Notes under the pieces: model-generated
Told to the model about the DNA's origin: nothing
Seen by the model: only the letters and a program-made list of their open reading frames with translations
Databases searched by the model: none
Origin: Planotetraspora kaengkrachanensis
GTDB lineage: Bacteria; Actinomycetota; Actinomycetes; Streptosporangiales; Streptosporangiaceae
Assembly: GCF_016862895.1 (NCBI RefSeq)
Contig: NZ_BONV01000004.1
Span: forward strand, 62,001-126,000
Direction: 5' to 3'
DNA length: 64,000 nt
Translations under genes and position numbers: made by a program
Shown here: positions 58,020 through 64,000 of the stretch, piece by piece
How positions within the stretch are numbered: the stretch's first letter is position 1
How the letters are laid out: each line of letters opens with the position of its first letter

Positions 58020-58061
58020 GCGTGCGGCTTGCGCCCAAGGAGAAGGGAGCAAGCCGCACGC
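58020..58061. terminator. Hairpin between DUF397 and katA
   Basis: 13-bp arms GCGTGCGGCTTGC / GCAAGCCGCACGC with a 16-nt purine-rich loop lie between convergent genes. It probably terminates both, although no T-tract is seen. Confidence 0.65.
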
Positions 58062-58077
58062 TGTGAGGGGACGGGGG

Positions 58078-59523
58078 TCAGGCGAGACCCAGGCCCTGGG
58101 CGACGCCCTGGCCGAGGTCCTTGTGCACGTTGGTCCAGTAGTCGACCACGCGCTTCTTCATGTCGCCCGTGACCTCGGGAGCCGAGGCGTGGCCGACGAT
58201 GTTGCCCACCAGGTGCGCCCGGTCGGTGTCCGACAGGACGTTCTCCCACAGGGCGCGCGGCTGGACGAAGTCGTCGTCCTCCGCGTGCTTGGCGTACGCG
58301 CTGCGGATGATCTCACCCGAGACGTGGTAGTTCTCGCCCGCGAAGATCGACGGATCCGCTGCCGGGCCCCCCATGCTGTTCGGCGCGTACACCGGGTCGC
58401 TTGAGTTGCTGAACCGCATCGCGCCGTCCTTGTTGTAGCTGTGGACGGGCGACTTCGGCTGATTGACCGGAAGCTGCAGGTAATTGGGTCCGATGCGGTA
58501 GCGGTGCGTGTCGGGATAGGAGAACAGCCGGCCCTGGAGCATCTTGTCCGGGGACGGTCCGATGCCGGGCACGAGGTTGGCCGGCTCGAAGGCGGCCTGC
58601 TCGACCTCGGCGAAGTAGTTCTCCGGGTTGCGGTTGAGGGTGAACCTGCCGATCGTGATCTCGGGGTAGTCGCCGTGCGGCCACACCTTGGTCAGGTCGA
58701 ACGGGTTGAAGCGGTAGTCCGCGGCGGCCTCGAACGGCATGATCTGGACGTTCACCGTCCAGGACGGATGGTCGCCGTTCTTGATCGCGATGTACAGGTC
58801 ACGGATGTGGTGGTCGGGATCCGCCACGAGTTCCGCGGCCTCGGCGGCGGTGTAGTTCTCGATGCCCTGGGCGGTCTTGAAGTGGTACTTGATCCAGAAC
58901 TTCTCGCCGTTCGCGTTGTACCAGAGGAACGTGTGGGAGCCGAAGCCGTGCATGTTGCGCCAGCTCCTCGGCGTGCCCCGGTCGGTCATCAGGAACGTCA
59001 CCTGATGCGCGGACTCCGGTGACAACGTCCAGAAGTCCCACTGCATGTTGTTGTCGCGCAGATGGTTGTCCGCACGGCGCTTCTGGCTGTGGATGAAGTC
59101 GGAGAACTTCGAGGGGTCGCGGATGAAGAAGACCGGCGTGTTGTTGCCGACCAGGTCGTAGTTGCCCTCTTCGGTGTAGAACTTGATCGCGAATCCGCGC
59201 GGGTCGCGTGCCGTGTCCGCGCTGCCGAGCTCGCCCGCCACCGTGGAGAAGCGCAGGAACATGTCGGTCTCCCTGCCCTTCTGGAACAGGTCGGCCCTGG
59301 TGAACTGGCTGACGTCCTCGGTGATCTGCAGCAGGCCGTAGGCGCCGCCGCCCTTGGCGTGCACGACGCGCTCGGGCACCCGTTCCCGGTTGAACTGGGC
59401 CATCTTCTGAATGACGTAGTGGTCCTGCATCAGCAGGGGCCCGTTGGGCCCGACGGACAGCGAGAACTCGTCGCTGGGAGCGGGAATCCCTGCGTCGGTG
59501 GTGGTTATCGGCCTGTCGGTCAT
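58078..59523 (-). CDS. katA: Monofunctional haem catalase
   Basis: 481 aa from ATG 59523 (GGAGG six bases upstream), the size of small-subunit clade 3 catalases. Catalytic His is in RVPERVVHAKGGGAYG and Asn in LVGNNTPVFFIRDPSKF. The proximal Tyr is in RLFSYPDTHRYRIG, and 'RFNPFDLTKVWPHGDYP' is the usual NADPH/haem region. It converts H2O2 to water and O2. It lies 55 bp downstream of a Fur-type gene in the same direction and is probably controlled by it (CatR-type). Confidence 0.97.
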   Translation of the reverse strand: MTDRPITTTDAGIPAPSDEFSLSVGPNGPLLMQDHYVIQKMAQFNRERVPERVVHAKGGGAYGLLQITEDVSQFTRADLFQKGRETDMFLRFSTVAGELGSADTARDPRGFAIKFYTEEGNYDLVGNNTPVFFIRDPSKFSDFIHSQKRRADNHLRDNNMQWDFWTLSPESAHQVTFLMTDRGTPRSWRNMHGFGSHTFLWYNANGEKFWIKYHFKTAQGIENYTAAEAAELVADPDHHIRDLYIAIKNGDHPSWTVNVQIMPFEAAADYRFNPFDLTKVWPHGDYPEITIGRFTLNRNPENYFAEVEQAAFEPANLVPGIGPSPDKMLQGRLFSYPDTHRYRIGPNYLQLPVNQPKSPVHSYNKDGAMRFSNSSDPVYAPNSMGGPAADPSIFAGENYHVSGEIIRSAYAKHAEDDDFVQPRALWENVLSDTDRAHLVGNIVGHASAPEVTGDMKKRVVDYWTNVHKDLGQGVAQGLGLA

Positions 59524-59578
59524 CGGTTCCTCCGGGATTGCTATTCGGAAGCCGCGGATCCGGGCACGAGCGCGTGGA

Positions 59579-60022
59579 TCAGTCGAGGCCCGCGACTTCA
59601 GCGGTGACGGTGTGACAGTCGGGACAGATCCCCCAATAGATGACGTCCGCCTCGTCGACCACGAATCCGGCGTTGGACACGGGTTCCAGGCAGGGGGCGT
59701 GCCCGATGGCACAGTCGACGTCGGTGACCCTTCCGCACTCGCGGCAGACGAGGTGGTGGTGGTTGTCGCCCACCCTGGCCTCGTAGCGAGTGGGGCTCCC
59801 CGCCGGCTCGATGCGACGGAGCAGCCCGCCGCGCTGAAGCGCGTTCAGCGAGTCGTAGACGGCTTGCAGGGAGACCTGACCGACCCGATCGCAGACGCCG
59901 CGGTGAATGGCCTCCACATCGAGATGGTCGCCGCCCCGCACGGTCTGCATGATGGCCAGCCGGGCGGCGGTTACCCGCAGCCCTGCCTGGCGAAGTCGGA
60001 TGGCGTCTCCCACACTCACCAC
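59579..60022 (-). CDS. Fur-family peroxide regulator (CatR/PerR-like)
   Basis: 147 aa. The winged HTH (~10-80; 'VTAARLAIMQTV...SLQAVYDSLNALQRGGLLRRIE') precedes the metal region 'ARVGDNHHHLVCRECGRVTDVDCA' and CPDC (two CxxC pairs for structural zinc). Such proteins repress catalase genes until oxidised by peroxide, and the gene is directly upstream of katA. The palindrome TGAATCATTCA lies 17 bp ahead of its start. Start codon is GTG 60022 or 60019. Confidence 0.9.
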   Translation of the reverse strand: MVSVGDAIRLRQAGLRVTAARLAIMQTVRGGDHLDVEAIHRGVCDRVGQVSLQAVYDSLNALQRGGLLRRIEPAGSPTRYEARVGDNHHHLVCRECGRVTDVDCAIGHAPCLEPVSNAGFVVDEADVIYWGICPDCHTVTAEVAGLD

Positions 60023-60038
60023 GCTAGCTCACTAAAGC

Positions 60039-60049
60039 TGAATCATTCA
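60039..60049. promoter_or_regulatory. Fur/CatR-type operator TGAAT-C-ATTCA
   Basis: A perfect 11-bp palindrome within the promoter region of the fur-katA operon. It resembles PerR/CatR boxes (ATTCA half-sites). Autoregulation is inferred. Confidence 0.55.
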
Positions 60050-60134
60050 AGTAAAGGAACTCTCCCAGTCTCTTCTGACGAAACCTTTGCCCCATACCCC
60101 CTGGTGTCGGCTGGAGATGGCATGCTCTGTTGGC

Positions 60135-61205
60135 GTGAGACGTCTCCTCCCCGCCCTCCTCCTTCTCGCCGCCTCCGTCGCGTGCTCGGCCGCGCAGGGC
60201 GACCCGGCGCCCAGCCCGGTGGAGCAGGAGGCGACCGCCCGCCCCGCCACGTCGGCACCGGCCAAGCCGGCGCGACGGCCGTACACGATCTCCTTCGCCG
60301 GTGACGTGCACTTCGAGGGCGTCCTGCGCGGCCGCCTCGACGCCGATCCGCGTACGGCCCTCGGCCCGATCGCGAACGTGCTGCGCAAGGCCGACCTGAC
60401 GGCCCTCAACCTGGAGACGGCCATCACCACCGGCGGTTCGCCCGCTCCGGGCAAGCAGTACACCTTCCGGGCTCCGGCCACGGCCTTCACGGCGCTGAAG
60501 GCGGCCGGGGTCGACGTGGTCACGATGGCCAACAACCACGGCATGGACTACATGGAGAGCGGCCTGCAGGACACCCTCGGCGCGATCAGGCGGAGCAAGT
60601 TCCCCGTGGTCGGCATCGGCAAGGACGAGGCGGCGGCCTACCGTCCTTACCGGGTCACCGTCAAAGGCAACCGCGTGTCGTTGATCGGCGCGACGCAGGT
60701 CCTCGACGACGAGTTCATCCAGGCGTGGACGGCCACCGCGGACCAGGGCGGCCTCGCCTCAGCGAAGAACGAGCCGCGTCTGATCAAGGCCGTACGTGAC
60801 GCCAGGAAGAACTCCGACACCGTGATCGTCTTCCTGCACTGGGGCACCGAACTCGCCACCTGTCCCACGTCGGTCCAGCGCTCCCTGGCGGAGGCGCTCG
60901 AGAAGGCGGGCGCAGACGTCATCGTGGGCAGCCACGCCCACGTGCTGCTCGGCGGCGGGTATCACGAAGGCGCCTACGTCCAGTACGGCCTGGGCAATTT
61001 CGCGTTCTACAACTCCGGTCCCGAGACCGGCAAGACGGGCGTGCTGACGTTGACGATCAACGGCAGGAAGGTCCTCAAGGATCAGTGGACCCCTGCGCGG
61101 ATCAGCGGCGGGATCCCCGTCCCGCAGACCGGAGCGGCCAAGCAGCAGAGCGTCACCGACTATCGGAAGCTGCGCGGCTGCACCGGCCTCGACGCCACCC
61201 CGTGA
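60135..61205 (+). CDS. CapA-family (PgsA/CapA) metallophosphatase-like lipoprotein
   Basis: 356 aa from GTG 60135; ATG 60117 would add six residues and is not excluded. A lipoprotein signal, 'RRLLPALLLLAASVACSAA', carries a lipobox before Cys. The CapA domain shows FAGDVHFEG (metal-binding start), 'DLTALNLETAIT', MANNHGMDY, 'VIVFLHWGTEL' and GSHAHVLLGGG. CapA proteins are calcineurin-like; the family is tied to poly-gamma-glutamate capsule export, but stand-alone copies in actinomycetes have no known substrate. No capBC genes are adjacent. Confidence 0.88.
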   Translation: MRRLLPALLLLAASVACSAAQGDPAPSPVEQEATARPATSAPAKPARRPYTISFAGDVHFEGVLRGRLDADPRTALGPIANVLRKADLTALNLETAITTGGSPAPGKQYTFRAPATAFTALKAAGVDVVTMANNHGMDYMESGLQDTLGAIRRSKFPVVGIGKDEAAAYRPYRVTVKGNRVSLIGATQVLDDEFIQAWTATADQGGLASAKNEPRLIKAVRDARKNSDTVIVFLHWGTELATCPTSVQRSLAEALEKAGADVIVGSHAHVLLGGGYHEGAYVQYGLGNFAFYNSGPETGKTGVLTLTINGRKVLKDQWTPARISGGIPVPQTGAAKQQSVTDYRKLRGCTGLDATP

Positions 61206-61230
61206 GCCGGCGCCCCGGCATTTCCATGCG

Positions 61231-61274
61231 ACTCATGAGTAAGACCTGACCTCGGCGGCATCCGCGTGCAAGAT
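61231..61274 (+). promoter_or_regulatory. TetR gene promoter with palindromic operator
   Basis: The perfect palindrome ACTCATGAGT (61231-61240) is followed by a -35-like CTGACC (61246-61251), a 17-bp spacer and a -10-like CAAGAT (61269-61274), six bases before GTG 61281. The layout fits a leaderless, autorepressed TetR gene. Confidence 0.5.
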
Positions 61275-61280
61275 GGGTGT

Positions 61281-61967
61281 GTGTCCAGCCAGCGCGTACA
61301 GGATGTGGAACGTTCTTCTGGTGGCGGGCGGGAGTCGGCGGCCCCGGCCACGCCCCTGCGCAGGCGTCCGTCGCAACGCAGGAGCGCCCGCAGGGTCGAG
61401 CGGATGCTCGACGCCTGCGCGGAGTTGCTGGACGAGGGCGGCTACGAGGCGCTCTCGACCACCCGGGTCGCCGAGCGGGCCGGTGTCGCCATCGGGTCGG
61501 TCTACCAGTTCTTCCCCGACAAGCGGGCCCTGAGCCAGGCGCTGACCCGGAGGAATCTCGAGCTGTTCGTGACCCGGGTCGGCCGCCGCTTCATCACCGA
61601 CGACTACAGCGGGTGGTGGGAGGCGGTCGACGCGATCATCGACGAGTACGTCGACCTGCACAGAACGGTCCCCGGGTTCCGCTCGCTCCATTTCGGTGAC
61701 GTCGTGGGGCTCGACGTGCCCGACTCGGTCGCGGACAGCAACACCGTGATCTCCGGGCGGCTGCGCGCGCTGTTGCTGGAGGAGTTCGGCCTGCTCGACA
61801 GCGAGGAGGTGGACCGTGCCATCCTCGTCGCCGCGGAAGCGGGGGACGCCGTGCTCAAGCTCGCCTTCCGGCACGACTCCTCAGGCGCTCCGGAGATCGT
61901 CGCGGAGGCGAGACAGTTGGTCCGCGGTTACCTCTCGCGCCAGTTGCGGTCGGCCCAACTGGAATGA
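61281..61967 (+). CDS. TetR-family transcriptional regulator
   Basis: 228 aa from GTG 61281 (leaderless promoter); GTG 61266 would add five residues. After an Arg/Ser-rich 35-residue extension, the HTH reads 'RMLDACAELLDEGGYEALSTTRVAERAGVAIGSVYQFFPDKRALSQAL', typical TetR. The ligand-binding half ('WWEAVDAIIDEYVDLHRTVPGFRSLHFGD...') resembles TetR_C domains of fatty acid/drug efflux repressors. Targets unknown; the palindrome upstream points to autoregulation. Its 3' end overlaps the convergent coiled-coil gene by 40 bp. Confidence 0.9.
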   Translation: MSSQRVQDVERSSGGGRESAAPATPLRRRPSQRRSARRVERMLDACAELLDEGGYEALSTTRVAERAGVAIGSVYQFFPDKRALSQALTRRNLELFVTRVGRRFITDDYSGWWEAVDAIIDEYVDLHRTVPGFRSLHFGDVVGLDVPDSVADSNTVISGRLRALLLEEFGLLDSEEVDRAILVAAEAGDAVLKLAFRHDSSGAPEIVAEARQLVRGYLSRQLRSAQLE

Positions 61968-62386
61968 TCATGGGGCCAGTCGCGGGGGGCCCTGGCGCTC
62001 CGCTCGAAGCGCAGCGGCTGATGGGCGATCTCGCGAGGCCAGGGCGTCACCGCCGGGCGCGAGATGTCCGGCACCACCAGGGAGTTCCATATCGATGGCG
62101 GCACCGCCTGCATGTAGGCGGAGTTGTGCCACGGCCGGACGTGCGTGTGCCGGGGAGCCTGAAGTTCCCGCATGTTGTCGTCGGAGGAGGTACCGGGACC
62201 ACAGGGGACGGCCGCGGCGGGCTCGACGTTCAACTCGACCATGCGCAACTGGTTCTGGAGCCGCGCGAGGTCCTTGCGCGCCTGATCGAGAGCCTCGAAC
62301 TGAGCCGTCACATAGCCGGCGATGCCGGGGACGACTGCGGACAGGACGGCTGCGGACGCGAGAGTCACCATCACCCGCTTGGACAT
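61928..62386 (-). CDS. Secreted coiled-coil protein of unknown function
   Basis: 152 aa from ATG 62386. A signal peptide (MSKRVMVTLASAAVLSAVVPGIAGYVTA) is followed by a short coiled coil 'FEALDQARKDLARLQNQLRMVELNV' and a Trp/Pro/His-rich tail ('RHTHVRPWHNSAYMQAVPPSIWNSLVVPD'). A single Cys follows the helix, possibly for disulfide dimerisation. No family is recognised. It is convergent with the TetR gene and divergent from the TPR gene. Confidence 0.7.
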   Translation of the reverse strand: MSKRVMVTLASAAVLSAVVPGIAGYVTAQFEALDQARKDLARLQNQLRMVELNVEPAAAVPCGPGTSSDDNMRELQAPRHTHVRPWHNSAYMQAVPPSIWNSLVVPDISRPAVTPWPREIAHQPLRFERSARAPRDWPHDHSSWADRNWRER

Positions 62387-62534
62387 GACCTGCCGCCCCC
62401 CGCCAGCTCCGATTACGACAGCGCGGGCAATATGCCCGGTCAGCTGTACTGAGACACGATTCGTAGGCGAACGTGTACTAATCGTTGCTTCGTGAATGCC
62501 TGCCGTTGTCCCTGCAAAGGCACTCCGAGGTCGG

Positions 62535-62540
62535 TAGCCT
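62535..62540 (+). promoter_or_regulatory. -10 box of leaderless TPR gene
   Basis: TAGCCT is followed by seven bases and then GTG 62548; no Shine-Dalgarno is present. Confidence 0.6.
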
Positions 62541-62547
62541 CGGGTCT

Positions 62548-63084
62548 GTGGCACATGTGACTCATGAGCAGCTGGATCGACTGCTCGAACAGGCGCTCCT
62601 GCTCGATGACCACGGTGCTCTCGCATCCCAACTCGACGCGCTGGCCCAGGGCTACGAGTCCGGCGAGGTGTCGAGGGCGGCGATTCTCGTGCTGGCCGCG
62701 GAGGAGTGGCGTCAGGCGGGCCAGCCCGTGAACGCTCTCGAGCGGTTCAGGAGCGCGGTCGACGACGGGGGTGATGTGCTGATCGATCCCCGTTCCGGCA
62801 TCGCCGACACGCTCTTCGAGCTAGAACGTTCCGAGGAGGCCCGGGACGTCATCGCGGACATCAAGGCCGGCCCCTGGAACCCGGCCACGGCACTCACCGT
62901 GGCCGAGACGCTGGTGGCGTACGGAGATCTGCAGGAGGCCCACGAGTGGGCCACCGAGGGGGTCCGCGCCTGCGCGTCGGGCACCACGATGCGGGAGGTG
63001 CTGCTGCGCACCCGTTACCGCATCCGGGTCGACCTCGGACTGCCCGAAGACGATCTCGACGCCCTGCTCGACGTCACCCGCTGA
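62548..63084 (+). CDS. TPR-like repeat protein
   Basis: 178 aa from GTG 62548. The sequence is almost entirely helical with TPR-like hairpins: 'LDRLLEQALLLDDHGALASQLDALAQGYESGE', 'ILVLAAEEWRQAGQPVNALERFRSAVDDG', 'TLFELERSEEARDVIADIKA', 'VAETLVAYGDLQEAHEWATEGV'. Protein-protein interaction role; no enzymatic motif. Probably leaderless and monocistronic, with a terminator 82 bp downstream. Confidence 0.78.
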   Translation: MAHVTHEQLDRLLEQALLLDDHGALASQLDALAQGYESGEVSRAAILVLAAEEWRQAGQPVNALERFRSAVDDGGDVLIDPRSGIADTLFELERSEEARDVIADIKAGPWNPATALTVAETLVAYGDLQEAHEWATEGVRACASGTTMREVLLRTRYRIRVDLGLPEDDLDALLDVTR

Positions 63085-63165
63085 ACCCCGGCCGGCCGCC
63101 GCTGGACCCCGCGTCCGGGGCGGCCGCGAAAGACCGTGACGCCCGCGGGATGGCTGTTTGCATGA

Positions 63166-63194
63166 AAAAGGGGCCGCGCGGCTTACGGCCCCTT
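63166..63194. terminator. Bidirectional terminator
   Basis: Stem AAGGGGCCG / CGGCCCCTT with a 9-nt loop, preceded by an A-run and followed by TT. It separates the TPR gene from the convergent Ala-rich ORF. Confidence 0.8.
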
Positions 63195-63246
63195 CTGTCC
63201 CGGCCGCTGCGAAGGCGCACGGCCGGGATGTCCTCTGTGCCTGCGG

Positions 63247-64000
63247 TCAGGGCAGGATCGTGCTGTCGGTCGCGTTGTTGGCGAGCTTGGTCACCGAGCG
63301 TGCGTCCGCGGCCTTGGCGAGCGCGGGAGCGGTGAGGTCGTTGGGGACGGCGCCGTTCCCATGCGTCGGCGCCTTCGGGTGCACGACGCCGGTCCGGCTG
63401 TCGGCTCCCTCGATGGAGCGGGCCTTCGCGCCCCCGTCGTGGCGGCGGCCCTGATCCGCGTGCTTGCCCTTGGCTCCGGCGTTCTTCTGGGTCTCGGCGT
63501 CACGCGCGGCCTTGCCGGGACCGGCCGGCTTCGTCTCGCCCGGCTGGGTGACGGCCGGCGGCACCTTGTGCTGGGGGCGGCCGTTCGGATGCGCGGGAAG
63601 GAACTCGGCGCCCGAACGGGATGACGACTTGTCGTCCTTGCCTTGTCTCTCCGCGTGGCGGCCCTTGGGGTTGTGCTCGGTCCTGGTCATCGCGGACTCC
63701 GGCGTGCACGACTGGTGCGTCACGCTCGGCCGCGCCGGGGCGATGGCCATGAGCGGTACCGCGGGCGTCTTCGTCGCCGGCTGTGCGGCCGCGGCCGCGG
63801 CGGAGGCCCCCATGGCGGCCTGCTTGGCCACGGACTGCGCCGCGTCCACCGCCGGAGCGGGGTTCGGCATCTCGGCGGGGACGCCCTTCGCCACGGACTG
63901 CGCCGCCGACCCGGCCGCGGACTCCGCGGCCGACTGGGCTCCCGCGGGAGCCCTCCTGCCGTCCGGGACGGCGGGCAGCAGGGTCGACGCGTCGGGCGCG
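63247..64000 (-). CDS. Low-complexity Ala/Lys/Pro-rich protein (5' end outside window)
   Basis: 251 codons are visible; the frame stays open to the right edge, so the N-terminus is missing. The visible part starts with Ala/Ser/Gln repeats (AAQSVAKG, AAESAAGSAAQS, AAQSVAKQ) and becomes basic and disordered ('EHNPKGRHAERQGKDDKSSSRSG', 'GKAARDAETQKNAGAKGKHADQGRRHDGGAK'). The tail ends 'VTKLANNATDSTILP'. No domain is recognised. It could be a secreted, unstructured surface or cell-wall-associated protein, but a signal peptide cannot be checked here. A GTG at 63894 is inside the frame and probably not the start. Confidence 0.6.
   Translation of the reverse strand, partial: APDASTLLPAVPDGRRAPAGAQSAAESAAGSAAQSVAKGVPAEMPNPAPAVDAAQSVAKQAAMGASAAAAAAQPATKTPAVPLMAIAPARPSVTHQSCTPESAMTRTEHNPKGRHAERQGKDDKSSSRSGAEFLPAHPNGRPQHKVPPAVTQPGETKPAGPGKAARDAETQKNAGAKGKHADQGRRHDGGAKARSIEGADSRTGVVHPKAPTHGNGAVPNDLTAPALAKAADARSVTKLANNATDSTILP

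Noticed and set aside
1-64000. Secondary-metabolite gene cluster
   Set aside because: No PKS, NRPS, terpene synthase, RiPP or tailoring cluster was recognised; single oxidoreductases and acyltransferases do not form one.

Overview
The window is high-GC actinobacterial DNA. GTG starts are frequent, many genes look leaderless behind TAnnnT boxes, and the gene content is typical of actinomycetes: WhiB-like protein, BldG, XRE/DUF397 pair, Tad pilus cluster, MarP and SixA. Codon use and gene content suggest Streptosporangiales (Streptosporangium/Nonomuraea/Microbispora-like) or a close relative. That placement is an inference, not a measurement.

Layout. (1) 1-2494: right end of an integrated actinomycete element (rep tail, xis, tyrosine integrase, a membrane cargo gene) ending at a tRNA-Pro(CGG) gene. 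(2) 2557-23866: a conserved chromosomal block that, from memory, follows the order of M. tuberculosis Rv3683 to Rv3667: metallophosphoesterase, class A PBP, WhiB4/WblA, two ArsA-like ATPases, a 50-aa protein, RidA, Nudix, MBL hydrolase, Crp, Nth, CoA-Nudix, MarP, epoxide-hydrolase-like protein, holin-like protein, NhaA, acetyl-CoA synthetase and a degenerate Fic protein. The block is interrupted at 17124-18060 by a DUF309 cassette with imperfect 39-bp inverted ends and two opposed arrays of 53-nt repeats. (3) 24316-32085: a Tad/Flp-type pilus locus (Ssd/CpaE-like, TadA, TadB, TadC, DUF4244 pilin-like, two TadE-like proteins), followed by a secreted FN3 protein. It has a small leader ORF with twin operators upstream and clusters of DnaA-box-like sequences. 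(4) 32196-38894: DUF1998 helicase, bldG with its HATPase-like partner, and a K+-independent H+-pyrophosphatase. (5) 38972-53744: SixA phosphatase, FUSC exporter with an apparent CTG start, SerB, an OlsB/PlsC-like acyltransferase pair, QueA plus SDR, a two-component system, ABC ATPase, SPFH protein, TauE, Rieske/DUF2231 protein and HD hydrolase. (6) 53814-64000: a stand-alone molybdopterin oxidoreductase, XRE/DUF397 module, Fur-catalase operon, CapA lipoprotein, TetR, secreted coiled-coil protein, TPR protein and a low-complexity Ala-rich ORF running off the right edge.

Functional themes are cell-envelope growth and stress (PBP, WblA, ArsA pair, MarP), a surface pilus, partner-switching control (BldG), membrane energetics (HppA, NhaA) and oxidative defence (Fur-KatA). 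The most unusual structure is the 17124-18060 cassette. Next are the DnaA-box clusters and the short-ORF leader at the two ends of the Tad genes.
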